From Paenisporosarcina indica (GTDB taxonomy: Bacteria > Bacillota > Bacilli > Bacillales_A > Planococcaceae): a stretch of 64,000 nt of DNA. The notes under the pieces were generated by a model that saw nothing but the letters and a program-made list of their open reading frames with translations, searched no databases and had not been told where the DNA came from. Both the position numbers and the translations under genes were made by a program. The stretch is from the NCBI RefSeq assembly GCF_001939075.1, contig NZ_MPTA01000002.1, positions 248,001 through 312,000 of the forward strand, in the 5' to 3' direction. Shown here one piece after another: positions 26,191-35,477 of the stretch. How positions within the stretch are numbered: the stretch's first letter is position 1; every line of letters starts with the position of its first letter.

Positions 26191-28419
26191 ATGACGCAGA
26201 AACATCCTGATTTTGAACAAGAACAAGAACGCCTAACCTACACAAAACACTATATGCAAAAACTTCTGGACGAGTCCAAGCGCGATGTAAAATCTGCGCA
26301 AGAAAATATTCGTCACGCCATGGCCGATTTAGATTATTTAGATTCCAGTTTAAGCTATATGAATATTTTAACGAATGCGCGGTTTTTTGAAATGGCTCGC
26401 TCTCAAAAGGAAGGACTTGAAGCGATTCAGCAAAAGCCGTATTTTGCACGTATTCATTTCCAAAAAGACGGCGAAGACAGTGAGATGTTGTACATCGGCA
26501 AGACTTCTTTATTCCACCGTGAAACACAGGAACCCATCATAGTAGACTGGCGTTCACCTGTCGCCAATGTGTACTATGACGGGCGTCTTGGGGATATTGA
26601 ATACGATGTACGCGAAGAGAGATTCACGGGTCACTTGTTTTCCAAGCGTCAATACGCGATTGAACGTGGAGAATTGCAATCCGTTCGAGACATTGATTTA
26701 ACGACCAATGACGAGTTGCTACAAGAAGCCCTCTCCGGTAAAGCAGATGTACGGCTGACTGAGATTGTATCCACCATTCAAGCTGAGCAAAACCAAATTA
26801 TTCGTGCCCATTTGAAGCAACCGATCATCGTACAAGGCGCTGCAGGCAGTGGGAAGACAACCATTGCATTGCATCGAATTTCTTATTTTCTCTATACCAT
26901 GGGTGAACATTTCCCTGCGGACAAATTAATGATATTAGCACCTTCCAAATTATTCATGGACTACATAGCGGACGTTTTACCAGAGCTCGGTGTCGGTCAA
27001 ATTTGCCAGACTACCTATTCGGAATATGTCTTAAATGCGACGGGTATCAAAGTAAAGCTAAAAGACGTCAACTTGAAACTAGCCGCTTTAACAGAACAAG
27101 AAGCGCCAGATCAAATGATGCTTTGGCTTTCCCAAATGAAAGGTTCTCTTTCTTATACGATGTTACTAGATGCCTTTCTTTTTGAATATGAAAAGTCGAT
27201 AGCCGATCAATTTGAAGACATCTTCATTGAAAAGTACCGCATCATGCGTGGGTCCAGGTTAAAAAAATTGTTTCTGGGTGACTTTGCTTATATGCCGATT
27301 GAAAAACGATTGGAACGCATTAAAACCATTCTACAATCGCATGTACGTCAAAAGAAAAAAGAAATTTTGTTATTATTAACTAAAAAGTACGATGATGCTT
27401 TGGATCAAGCTTTGTATTTACGCGATGACGCGAGACGAAAATCGGAAGTCACAAAATATATTGATGAACGCGATCGTCGCATCCCTCTAATTGAAAGAGA
27501 ATCAAAAACCACAGCTTCGACTTATATGAAGCGATTTAAAAAAGCGAATATCAAAAAGATGTATCGCGAATTTGTGACAAATGGCAATTTAATTGAACAA
27601 CATGCCACCCTTTGGACAGCAGATCAACGTCATGCATTTCTTCAAACGCATGCCATCGAGTCGTGGGAAATAGAAGATCTAGCTCCCCTTTATTACATGC
27701 ATGCAAAGGTAAAAGGAATTTCGGATAAATGGAAAATGCGAGTGGTCTTTATTGATGAAGTGCAAGATTATAGCGTGTTCCAACTGGCTGCTTTAAAAGA
27801 AGGGTTAGGAACCGATATGTTTACGATGGTCGGCGATTTAGCCCAAGGGATTCACAGTTACCGTGCCCTTACTTCATGGGAGCCGATTATCGAGCTATTC
27901 CCCCGTGCCACGTATACAACTTTGCAAAAAAGTTATCGAACAACCATCGAAATCATGGAAATGGCCAATAGCATTTTAATGCAAATGGATGAAGATTTGC
28001 CTTTAGTTGAACCAGTCGTTCGTCACGGAATCGATCCACAATTCCATCAAATGAATACGCTTGAAAGAAAACGAATCGTCGCTTTACTGGAAGACATACG
28101 TAGCCGTGGACATCGTTCCATTGCACTCATTTGCAAAACGACGACAGAGGCTAAAGTGGTCGCCAAACAGCTGGACGGAGCAATCGCAATTCAGTTGCTT
28201 AGCGATCATTCGGATATTGACCAGGAAAAATTACTCATCGTACCGAGCCACTTGGCAAAAGGTTTGGAATTCGATGTCGTGATTGTAGTGGCAATTGACA
28301 CGCCGTTTCGTGAACATGCCATCAACCGCAAGCTGTTATATGTGGCGATGACACGACCGATGCACGAATTACATTTAGTGGGACCGAGCCGGGAGTATTT
28401 TTTGTTGGCACCGCAATAA
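26191..28419 (+). CDS. helD: RNA polymerase recycling helicase-like motor HelD
   Basis: A protein of about 742 residues of the UvrD/Rep superfamily 1 fold. The N terminus is a long charged coiled coil (about residues 1-85) of the kind HelD pushes into the polymerase secondary channel. Walker A is GAAGSGKTTIALHR (about 213-226), Walker B is VVFIDEVQDYSVFQ, and motifs GDLAQGIHSYR, LQKSYRTT and the C-terminal LLYVAMTRPMHELHLVG complete the helicase core. HelD frees stalled RNA polymerase from DNA or RNA using ATP. I start at 26191 (ATG, 6 nt after CGGAGGA); the longer frame from a TTG at 26065 only reads through array G. Confidence 0.92.
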   Translation: MTQKHPDFEQEQERLTYTKHYMQKLLDESKRDVKSAQENIRHAMADLDYLDSSLSYMNILTNARFFEMARSQKEGLEAIQQKPYFARIHFQKDGEDSEMLYIGKTSLFHRETQEPIIVDWRSPVANVYYDGRLGDIEYDVREERFTGHLFSKRQYAIERGELQSVRDIDLTTNDELLQEALSGKADVRLTEIVSTIQAEQNQIIRAHLKQPIIVQGAAGSGKTTIALHRISYFLYTMGEHFPADKLMILAPSKLFMDYIADVLPELGVGQICQTTYSEYVLNATGIKVKLKDVNLKLAALTEQEAPDQMMLWLSQMKGSLSYTMLLDAFLFEYEKSIADQFEDIFIEKYRIMRGSRLKKLFLGDFAYMPIEKRLERIKTILQSHVRQKKKEILLLLTKKYDDALDQALYLRDDARRKSEVTKYIDERDRRIPLIERESKTTASTYMKRFKKANIKKMYREFVTNGNLIEQHATLWTADQRHAFLQTHAIESWEIEDLAPLYYMHAKVKGISDKWKMRVVFIDEVQDYSVFQLAALKEGLGTDMFTMVGDLAQGIHSYRALTSWEPIIELFPRATYTTLQKSYRTTIEIMEMANSILMQMDEDLPLVEPVVRHGIDPQFHQMNTLERKRIVALLEDIRSRGHRSIALICKTTTEAKVVAKQLDGAIAIQLLSDHSDIDQEKLLIVPSHLAKGLEFDVVIVVAIDTPFREHAINRKLLYVAMTRPMHELHLVGPSREYFLLAPQ

Positions 28420-28460
28420 CCTTTTTCGGCTAAGTGAGAATGGGACCCAACGAAACGAAA

Positions 28461-28503
28461 AGAAACAGGCCAAAGATGCAATTTTGGTCTGTTTCTGTTT
28501 TTT
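28461..28503 (+). terminator. Terminator downstream of helD
   Basis: AGAAACAGGCCAAA pairs with TTTGGTCTGTTTCT (one G-U) around a short loop and is followed by GTTTTTT. Confidence 0.88.
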
Positions 28504-28594
28504 AGCCAGATGGATTGCATATCACAATCGGTTTGTTAAGCTCAAAGTATAAGCAATTCTATTCAGAGTTATTGAAAACATGGGGAGAGATTAA

Positions 28595-29503
28595 ATGAAC
28601 AGCAATCAAAAAGCAATCCAGGCACTCGAGAATAACGACTATGAAGATGCACTGTTGTACTTTCAGAAAGCTTTAGTTGAATCAAGAGATGTGCAATCTC
28701 TAACCAATCAAGCTTGGTTTTACATTCATGAAGAAATGGAATACGAAAAGGCTCTTGCCTTAGTGGAAGAAGCCATCCAATTGAATCCAACTTCTTACTT
28801 CCCCTATTGTTTACTGGGCGAAATTTACCTTTTGCTGAAAAAGTGGCAGGATGCAAAAGAAATATTGGCTCAGGCACCAACACTCCCTTCATCTAAAGCA
28901 ACTTACAATAATCTCGCCATCGCCAATTACCAACTTGGAAACTTGAAGGAAGCTTCTGCCAATTTCCTTTTGGCAGCGGATAAATCCGATTGGGACATGT
29001 TCGGTCATGTTAAGTGCCTAATAGATCTAGGTGAAGCAAGTGAGGCAAAAGGTAAACTGGGTCAGTTTTCCGAAAACGACGATGAATTTGTCGGTTCGAT
29101 TGACGTAGCTGATCTATACGTTGAGTTGGGGCTATATAAAGAAGCGGTTGAGTGGTTTGAAAAGGGCTGGGTTGAATATTTGAAGCAATCTGAATGGATC
29201 AGTCGATATGTCTATGCACTGTTCAAGTTAGGAAATTCAACACGTACTGAACAAATACTTGAGGAATCAATTGCTCATCAAACTATAGAAATCAAAAAAG
29301 CCTCTGCAGAAGAATGTGATGAAGATTGGACCCAAAGCGATAAACAAAATCATATCAAGCAATTGTGGGAGGAAAAAGAAGAGTATGAACAATTGATTGA
29401 AAGAATCTCGTCCGGCCACATTCCTGCCCTGAAATTTGAGCCTGTCATTCAATCAGATTGTTACTTATTCGGATGTACTCGCCATAATCACGCGGAGTAT
29501 TAA
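28595..29503 (+). CDS. Tetratricopeptide-repeat protein
   Basis: A 302-residue acidic cytosolic protein of helical repeats. The first 200 residues show TPR-like units (ALENNDYEDALLYFQKALVE, MEYEKALALVEEAIQLNP, KATYNNLAIANYQLGNLKEA, LYKEAVEWFEKGW), i.e. about five to six helix pairs. The C-terminal third is highly charged and ends with a short Cys/His-containing segment (CYLFGCTRHNH). TPR proteins act as scaffolds; partner unknown. The ATG follows GGGGAGAGATTAA. A terminator follows the stop. Confidence 0.8.
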   Translation: MNSNQKAIQALENNDYEDALLYFQKALVESRDVQSLTNQAWFYIHEEMEYEKALALVEEAIQLNPTSYFPYCLLGEIYLLLKKWQDAKEILAQAPTLPSSKATYNNLAIANYQLGNLKEASANFLLAADKSDWDMFGHVKCLIDLGEASEAKGKLGQFSENDDEFVGSIDVADLYVELGLYKEAVEWFEKGWVEYLKQSEWISRYVYALFKLGNSTRTEQILEESIAHQTIEIKKASAEECDEDWTQSDKQNHIKQLWEEKEEYEQLIERISSGHIPALKFEPVIQSDCYLFGCTRHNHAEY

Positions 29504-29538
29504 TAAAGATGAATTCTCCAGATAAGTGCAGTAAGATA

Positions 29539-29576
29539 GCGACCGAAATTACAACTTCGGTCGCCTCTTCCTTTTT
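29539..29576 (+). terminator. Terminator of the TPR gene
   Basis: GCGACCGAA pairs with TTCGGTCGC around ATTACAAC, then CTCTTCCTTTTT. The hairpin resembles the one in repeat R2. Confidence 0.82.
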
Positions 29577-29591
29577 ACCCAAGACTGCTGT

Positions 29592-30515
29592 CTATAAATG
29601 TTTCTCCTGTTTATGAAAAAACGAAATGGCTTTATTAAGTAACGAAACCTCTCCCTTTTTTCCACGGTAATTCACCAAGAAAATGCTGATGACCACCAGC
29701 AGCAGTCCTGTTAATAAGGTGAAGGTAACGGGTTCATTTAGAAAAACAGTGCTGACGTATACGGCAATGACTGGGACTAGAAATGTGTATGAACCTACTT
29801 TGCTCGCGTCTCCAGAATTGACTAATTTATAGTAAATCACATAAGCAACAGGAATTCCCATCGTTGCACCCCATCCCAATCCAAACAGAAAGATGGCATT
29901 CCATTCAATAGCCGACCAACTTTCAAAAAACGATCCGAACGCTAACAGAACAACCCCGCCAATGGTAAATTGCATCGCTACCATCCAAAATGAATCCACA
30001 TCGACAGACACTTTCTTCACATAAATCACGCCAATTGCCCAAAACAAGGCTGTAAGTAAACCTAAAACAACACCAATAGCCGATATGTGCTCGATTAATC
30101 CATCCACACTAACTACGACAATTCCAAGGAATCCAATAATCAAACCGATCATCTTTATCGAGGTCATATTCTCGCCAAGCCATATCCAAGCAAACAACCC
30201 AAGCAGCACTGGCTGAAAATAGACCAGAACAGAAAAAAGTCCCCCTGGCAAGTAGATCAGTCCAATGGTGTGTAACCCAAAAAACAGTATGGTATTGAAA
30301 AACGCTGAAATGCCGTATTTCATCCAATTTTTGCGCCAATTGAGTTTGTCTCGCATTCCAAATATAATCGCTGCTAATAAAAGGCCTCCCAACATTGCGC
30401 GTAAACCCGCAAATAGTAAGGGAGGTGTGTACGCAACGGCTAATTTATATATTGGCCAACTAACACCCCAGATCACGATTAAAGATAGAAGTGCAGCAGT
30501 AGATTTTGTGAACAC
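29592..30515 (-). CDS. EamA-family (DMT) transporter
   Basis: A 307-residue membrane protein with ten hydrophobic helices in two EamA repeats (about residues 5-140 and 150-290). The opening AALLSLIVIWGVSWPIYKLAV and FAGLRAMLGGLLL are typical of repeat 1. DMT transporters export amino acids, nucleosides or other metabolites; substrate unknown. It starts with GTG at 30513-30515, 5 nt behind AAAGGAAG. It stands alone between convergent and divergent neighbours. Confidence 0.85.
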   Translation of the reverse strand: MFTKSTAALLSLIVIWGVSWPIYKLAVAYTPPLLFAGLRAMLGGLLLAAIIFGMRDKLNWRKNWMKYGISAFFNTILFFGLHTIGLIYLPGGLFSVLVYFQPVLLGLFAWIWLGENMTSIKMIGLIIGFLGIVVVSVDGLIEHISAIGVVLGLLTALFWAIGVIYVKKVSVDVDSFWMVAMQFTIGGVVLLAFGSFFESWSAIEWNAIFLFGLGWGATMGIPVAYVIYYKLVNSGDASKVGSYTFLVPVIAVYVSTVFLNEPVTFTLLTGLLLVVISIFLVNYRGKKGEVSLLNKAISFFHKQEKHL

Positions 30516-30716
30516 TATATCTTCCTTTCAAAAGTTTAGATTTAACTCGCTTCCCTCATTGGCGTAACATATTTGGTTTGAAAATCTTCCATCTTCTATG
30601 GATTATATATGTCTTTACAACACGAACCATGTATCATCCTGTCATTTTTTGTTGATGATCGGTCTCTCGAATTTCCTTCTTTGTTTAGACATGTATATCA
30701 AAAAACACTAACAACC

Positions 30717-31589
30717 TTAAGAGGCTGTTGATGTCTTTACATAATAGTCTACTTGGAACAAGGGTTGGAATCCCGCTTTTTTATACACGGACAATGCTTT
30801 ATCATTGTCTATTTCCACGTCCAACATGACGGATTGACACGCTCTTCGTTTCCCTTCTGCTTGGGCAAATGCCAGAAGTGCTGACCCTACCCCTTTGCCT
30901 TGGTGTGCTGGATCAGTAGCTAATGCTGTCACCCATAAGTTTTGTCCTTCTTCTACAGCGGTCACGGTCCCAACCACTTCGTTATCAACTTTTGCTACAA
31001 ATATATGCCTGGTAGGATTTGATTCGTTAAAGTCAATCATCGTATGTACTTCGTCTTGGGTGTCCCCAAAAGCATTCATTAATATCTGTGTCAGTTGTTC
31101 TCTTTCCGTTGTAAATGGAATGATATCTACATTCGGATGTTCTTCAACTGATTTACTCTCTGCTTTTAATGTGGCTTCAGAAAAGTTCAATTCGTAGTCG
31201 ACTTTGTGCAAAAATGCAGAGCCCGAATCGGATTCTTTTACATTCAAAGCAAGTTCACTTTCTGCACCTCGAAGCTCTAAATTCCGTTGCAATTCACTTA
31301 GTAGTGCTTGTCCAAGTCCTTGTCTTCTGAAATCTGGGTGAACAAGCCCGCTCCATTCATACGAATGTATGCCAATCATATCAATGGCAGAAAAAACGCC
31401 CAATACTGCGTCTTCTGCGTACGCGAGGACCACAAATCCTTTTGTTAAAGGATCTGTCATCGCAGATACATTCAATACTTGTTCATACATGGAACCCTCA
31501 TACACTTTGCTGGCAAGCAATAAAGCCTGAATTTCTTGTGATGTCTCCGGGTCTATTGGAAACGAAACTGTCAATATGTCAATATCCAC
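30717..31589 (-). CDS. Tandem GNAT-fold N-acetyltransferase
   Basis: About 290 residues holding two GNAT domains. The first (about residues 1-130) has VHPDFRRQGLGQALLSEL, the acetyl-CoA pyrophosphate loop (R/Q-x-x-G-x-G/A). The second (about 155-285) has TDPAHQGKGVGSALLAFAQ and ends in YKKAGFQPLFQVDYYVK. Tandem GNATs resemble mycothiol synthase-like and Bacillus YkwB-type proteins; the substrate cannot be told. I prefer the GTG at 31587-31589, about 7 nt behind AAAGGTGG; the longer frame to 31634 has no ribosome binding site. Confidence 0.85.
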   Translation of the reverse strand: MDIDILTVSFPIDPETSQEIQALLLASKVYEGSMYEQVLNVSAMTDPLTKGFVVLAYAEDAVLGVFSAIDMIGIHSYEWSGLVHPDFRRQGLGQALLSELQRNLELRGAESELALNVKESDSGSAFLHKVDYELNFSEATLKAESKSVEEHPNVDIIPFTTEREQLTQILMNAFGDTQDEVHTMIDFNESNPTRHIFVAKVDNEVVGTVTAVEEGQNLWVTALATDPAHQGKGVGSALLAFAQAEGKRRACQSVMLDVEIDNDKALSVYKKAGFQPLFQVDYYVKTSTAS

Positions 31590-31709
31590 AAATATTTCCA
31601 CCTTTCTTTCAATATGATGTCTATCGTGTTTCATTACAGCAACATCTGTTTATTTCCCCTCATAACGGATATACACTAACCATAGTTTGTTTTTTGAAGG
31701 AGAATGATT

Positions 31710-32777
31710 ATGGAAAAGAAACGTTTATCTTGGGTAGACGTCACTAAAGGTTTCTTAATGATTCTTGTCGTGATTGGTCATTACCCCGGACAACTTGACT
31801 TCCCGCTTGGGAAATATATATATTGGTTTCATATGCCAGCCTTCTTCATTTTGAGCGGCATGTTTTTCAAACCCATGGTTGAAAAAGGACAATTGAAACT
31901 AGCGATCCACAAACGTTTTATGCAATTAATCGTACCATATTTGTTTTTCCTTGTAACGATAACCGTCATTCGTTATGGCATGGAAATCGGTTCGGGAAAT
32001 TTGGATGTATCGTGGTATTTAAATGACGTGTGGACACTGGTCATTGGTGGTCGCTTTGCTCGTGGAGCTTATGGCGTATTTTGGTTTGTGACTACTCTAT
32101 TCTTTACTCATTTGTTCTTCTTATGGATGACGAAATACTTTAATCGTACAAAACAAGTCATCATTTTGATTTCCTTTTATTTAGTTGCCCATATCGAAAG
32201 TTTGTTTGCAATGCGTGTGATTGGTGGAGCACCAGATGAGGCATCTCAAAGCATTCCGATGATTTGGAATCTCGATGTTGCACTGATGGCGATTGTGTAC
32301 TTCGCCATTGGTTACTATATGAAGCATATTTGGATGAATGTCACGAAACCTTGGTTAATCTCAGCATCGGTTGTGAGCATAACCGCGATTTCGCTTGATT
32401 GGTACAAAGTCATTGATTATCACTTGAGCATGAAGTTTTTACGTTATGAACATATCCTATTAGATTTGATTATTCCTTTATCATTTACCCTCGTGTTTGT
32501 TGGCGTATTCCAGTTGATCGCTTCGCGAATGTCTCTTAAATGGTTACAAAAAATTGAGTCACATTCGATTTCCATTATGTATTTACACATTTTTACGGAT
32601 ATTTTGTTAAACGATTACTTTGAATATGGCATCATTGGGTTTACGGCATTTGGGTTAGTGATTCCTATACTTACTTCGATCCTAATCCAGAAGATGGTCC
32701 CATACGGGAAGTTATTCCTCGGTGGATTCTCGCCGAAAAAACGCAAAACTTCTGCTAGCCCAGTGTTGAATAGCTAA
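31710..32777 (+). CDS. Membrane acyltransferase (acyltransferase-3 / OatA-like fold)
   Basis: About 355 residues with ten or so transmembrane helices. The start RLSWVDVTKGFLMILVVIGHY carries the D-x-x-x-G..(I/V)xxVxxH pattern with the catalytic His of the acyltransferase-3 family, and YWFHMPAFFILSGMFFK is the second conserved block. Such enzymes O-acylate sugars or cell-wall polymers across the membrane; the closest character is the fucose-4-O-acetylase-like subgroup. No extracytoplasmic SGNH domain follows. Start ATG at 31710 is 7 nt behind AAGGAG; an ATG at 31704 is too close. Confidence 0.85.
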   Translation: MEKKRLSWVDVTKGFLMILVVIGHYPGQLDFPLGKYIYWFHMPAFFILSGMFFKPMVEKGQLKLAIHKRFMQLIVPYLFFLVTITVIRYGMEIGSGNLDVSWYLNDVWTLVIGGRFARGAYGVFWFVTTLFFTHLFFLWMTKYFNRTKQVIILISFYLVAHIESLFAMRVIGGAPDEASQSIPMIWNLDVALMAIVYFAIGYYMKHIWMNVTKPWLISASVVSITAISLDWYKVIDYHLSMKFLRYEHILLDLIIPLSFTLVFVGVFQLIASRMSLKWLQKIESHSISIMYLHIFTDILLNDYFEYGIIGFTAFGLVIPILTSILIQKMVPYGKLFLGGFSPKKRKTSASPVLNS

Positions 32778-32795
32778 TTCTATTTCGGTTATAGC

Positions 32796-32834
32796 AAAAT
32801 GCCCCTTGGAACAAATTGTTCGAGGGGTATTTTA
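32796..32834 (+). terminator. Terminator of the acyltransferase gene
   Basis: AAAATGCCCCT pairs with AGGGGTATTTT; an inner GAACAAATTGTTC stem-loop completes the hairpin. Confidence 0.85.
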
Positions 32835-32938
32835 GTGTTTATTTATAATGATCCTAGGAATGTTGGTTGAATAAATTCCTCAACCTGTGAATATTACAAT
32901 ATAAGAGAATGGGAATTCAAAGAAAAAGAGGGATGTAG

Positions 32939-33700
32939 TTGAAGATATTGGTTACTGGTTCAACAGGACTACTTGGTTCTGCTTTACTAAATCAATTATC
33001 AAGTTCTGCGTATAAGATCAAAATAACTTCGAGAAGTAAACGTGAACAATCAGCGCCATTCGAGTGGGTTTATAGTGACTTATTATCTGGTGACGGAATT
33101 GAAGAAGCAGTAAAAGGCGTAGACGTAATTATTCACGCAGCAACAAGTCCACTTAAAAATTCAAGAATTGTTGAGGTTTCGGGTTTTGGGGAGTTTCTAG
33201 GAAAGATCCAACACATAAAACATTTTATTTATCCGTCAATTGTCGGCATAGATGAAATACCATTCAAGTATTATAAGCTCAAATATGAAGCAGAAGATTT
33301 ATTAAAGAATAGTTCTATTCCTCATACAATTGTACGTGCCACTCAGTTCCACAACTTTGTTGAAAAATCATTTTTATCAAAACCCCTCTTTAAGAGATAT
33401 ATTGTCCCTGGAAACATGAAATTTCAAAGTGTCGATGTAAGTGAATTTGCCAATCATTTAATTGGTTTAGTGGATAAAGGTCCTCAAGGAAGAACTGATG
33501 ATTTTGGTGGACCCGATATACTGACATTAAGAGAAATGGCTGAACTGAAAATCAGGATTAATAATGAAACGAATAAAGTGCAAACCTTTTCTTTACCAGG
33601 GGAACTTTACAAATCATTTAAGAATGGTAAAAACACAAATGATAATCAAAAAATGGGGAAAATCACATTTGAGGACTATCTAATAAATAAGTTGGATTAA
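32939..33700 (+). CDS. NAD(P)-binding epimerase/NmrA-like protein
   Basis: A 253-residue Rossmann protein beginning KILVTGSTGLLGSALLNQL, with VDVIIHAATSPLKN (about residue 63) and YYKLKYEAEDLLKNS (about 109-123; YxxxK). The middle THTIVRATQFHNFV resembles the extended SDR/NmrA-like family in which substrate is often unknown. A TTG at 32939-32941 starts the frame behind GAGGGATGTAG. It borders the repeat-rich island; codon use is more AT-rich than upstream genes. Confidence 0.8.
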   Translation: MKILVTGSTGLLGSALLNQLSSSAYKIKITSRSKREQSAPFEWVYSDLLSGDGIEEAVKGVDVIIHAATSPLKNSRIVEVSGFGEFLGKIQHIKHFIYPSIVGIDEIPFKYYKLKYEAEDLLKNSSIPHTIVRATQFHNFVEKSFLSKPLFKRYIVPGNMKFQSVDVSEFANHLIGLVDKGPQGRTDDFGGPDILTLREMAELKIRINNETNKVQTFSLPGELYKSFKNGKNTNDNQKMGKITFEDYLINKLD

Positions 33701-33704
33701 GAAG

Positions 33705-34235
33705 CAGGGGGACGGTTCTCTTGCTTCATTTTATGGATAACTATCTTTCATTTGTTAAAGTTAATCAAAAACAAGGATTACTCACTGAAACTTTGAAGGA
33801 TTCCAGGGGAGATTTGGAAGCACAACTGCTGCACCATGCTCTAGAGAATAAAAAGGGTGGGGCAAATGACTTCGTCCTTTTGCCTACCCTCTTTTCTTAG
33901 ATCATCCTGCGGCGGGTATGCATCCGTCGCCCCCTTATATCCTATATAGTCACAGTGTTTTTGATTTTGGCAACTAAAGAATTGATGTCCTCCTTTAAAG
34001 AACAATCGGTCGAAGATGGAATTTCGACCTCCCACTGCTTTCTTTATCTTCATATACCCGTTGTTAATAAGTCACTTTCTTTTTCATTGGAACTATTAGG
34101 AGTAATTAAACAAGTTGCTACTATGCAAGATTTAAAACATCTCAGTTGGCATATAATCTCTGGAAAACCTTTAAAATAAGAAAGTACCTAAAGCAAGTGA
34201 CGGAGGCAGCAAGAGAACCGTCCCTTTGCTTCCCC
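33705..34235. mobile_element. REP-like palindrome pair bounding a decayed 530-bp cassette
   Basis: The left end carries GGGACGGTTCTCTTGCTTC (about 33712-33730) and the right end GCAAGAGAACCGTCCC (about 34209-34224), an inverted repeat of at least 16 bp. Each end is itself palindromic (GAAGCA...TGCTTC). Between them lies repeat R1 copy 2 and scraps of reading frame (e.g. ELLGVIKQVATMQDLKHLSW before a stop at about 34179) without a start. GGGACGGTTCT palindromes are widespread in Firmicutes and I associate them with REP-type elements. This covers the 540-bp gap between genes. Confidence 0.6.
33801..34093 (+). repeat. Dispersed repeat R1, copy 2
   Basis: Matches the block order of copy 1 at 14950-15235 along its whole length. 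The first hairpin keeps the loop TGACTTCGTC but its arms (GGGTGGGGCAAA / TTTTGCCTACCC) differ from copy 1 by paired changes. The second keeps loop GATGGAAT between GGTCGAA and TTCGACC, where copy 1 has GGTCAAA and TTTGACC. Confidence 0.85.
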
Positions 34236-34240
34236 CGTCA

Positions 34241-34576
34241 CTAAATTACTTTCTCTGTTGAAGAATTATATTCTACATATAATTGACCCTTGGCAACCTT
34301 ATCCAGATACCACCACCACTGTTCCAGTGGAATTCCATTTGTTTCAGAAAGAGAAAAATCATATACGCTGCTAATATGTTTAGCCATCTGTTCCGCTTTT
34401 TGCAAGAGAATTAAGTCATACATGGCTAATAGAACTTTCTCACTCATATCCAATTCTTGTTTTACGCACTCGAGTTGAGTTCTCTCTTGCAGCATTCTCA
34501 AATGCTCATATGCACTGTAATCGATATCATTTACATCGTCTCCATAGTTCAGAACATCTTTTTTATATTGGCTCAT
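34241..34576 (-). CDS. Orphan cytosolic protein of unknown function (111 aa), possible partner of upstream gene
   Basis: I do not recognise this protein. It is acidic, mostly helical (YSAYEHLRMLQERTQLECVKQ, KVLLAMYDLILLQKAEQMAKH) and has a tryptophan triplet in LEQWWWYLDKV. No membrane segment or signal. The ATG follows GAAGGATGTGTTGAA. It begins 32 bp after the 116-residue upstream gene on the same strand, so the two probably form an operon, bounded on both sides by REP-like palindromes. A toxin/immunity or toxin/antitoxin pair is a guess from size and setting only. Confidence 0.6.
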   Translation of the reverse strand: MSQYKKDVLNYGDDVNDIDYSAYEHLRMLQERTQLECVKQELDMSEKVLLAMYDLILLQKAEQMAKHISSVYDFSLSETNGIPLEQWWWYLDKVAKGQLYVEYNSSTEKVI

Positions 34577-34608
34577 TTCAACACATCCTTCACTTTGCCA
34601 AAATAGGT

Positions 34609-34959
34609 CTAACCAGGATTATTCACGAAATAATTTTGCGGTTTCCCCTTCATGCATGTGACCATCACACCATTTTCTCCACACATTACTATCCATTCTC
34701 CATCATTGAAACAAAAGTCTTTTTGAGTAAAGTGGCTCAACCAATAGATGTGCACATCATTATTCTTACCAGACATTATATTCACTATGAGCTGGTCATA
34801 GTCATCAATAGTCCATGATGTATCAATCTCATGTCTCGTTTGTCGTTTCTTTAAATGTTTTTCTCCATAATGAATTCCGTTATCTTGTTTCCAGATAACT
34901 CCATACTGGATATGGGACTCTATGATGGATTTTATTTTCACTTTTGTCGTTAGGTTCAA
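34609..34959 (-). CDS. Orphan small protein of unknown function (116 aa), possible RNase-toxin-like
   Basis: Not recognised with certainty. The chain is basic at the start, then has HYGEKHLKKRQ, a helical WTIDDYDQLIVNIMSG, and a beta-rich end (DVHIYWLSHF, DGEWIVMCGENGVMVTCMKG). The HxGEKHLKKR...NGxWIVxxGENGxM pattern loosely recalls C-terminal RNase toxin domains (BECR fold) of contact-dependent toxins, but no secretion domain is attached. This is an impression, not a match. Start TTG at 34957-34959 is behind AGGGGGAAATTCA. First gene of the two-gene unit. Confidence 0.55.
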   Translation of the reverse strand: MNLTTKVKIKSIIESHIQYGVIWKQDNGIHYGEKHLKKRQTRHEIDTSWTIDDYDQLIVNIMSGKNNDVHIYWLSHFTQKDFCFNDGEWIVMCGENGVMVTCMKGKPQNYFVNNPG

Positions 34960-35171
34960 TGAATTTCCCCCTACACCTAAACCCCTATTCTATCCCTTAT
35001 TATAATATGGACTATCAAAAAGCGACAGCTACTCCCCTTATTGAATTAATGTCACCTCCCAGTATTTGTTCCGTTTTGGATGGAGATCAACAAAAGAAAG
35101 TTCACTCGGACCTTATTTACTTCACTTAAAAAAAACGTAATTGACGTCTGAAAACTAAAAGATAGCATATG

Positions 35172-35300
35172 CCAATAAAGGATTGCTAAAGCAGCCGAAA
35201 TTTTCATCTACGGTTGCTCATTTTTTTGAAGTAAGTGACGATTCTTTAATTGACCAAAAATAAAAAACCATTTGCTCAATGATTTCTAGGGGTCAACGGA
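35172..35300 (-). repeat. Dispersed repeat R2, copy 2
   Basis: AATAAAGGATTGCTAAAGC, the imperfect hairpin AGCAGCCGAA / TACGGTTGCT, then AGTGACGATTCTTT, as in copy 1 at 15311. The stem is kept through a G-U pair. Confidence 0.75.
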
Positions 35301-35477
35301 AACACGAGTGTCGCAGGATTACCTATAAAATGAATTGAGAGTTTGTGACGAAGTCCAATTTATTCTTCGCTAGGTAAGGTGGGATGCCATGCTTCCAAGC
35401 ACCTCTAAATCAAAAGCGAAAATGGTTTTAAAACAACTCAAGTTGCATGAACTCCGGGTTAACCTATTAACATGGGA

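Noticed and set aside
33841-34053. 70-residue minus-strand ORF in the island
   Set aside because: It lies entirely in repeat R1 copy 2 and is not conserved as a frame in copy 1.
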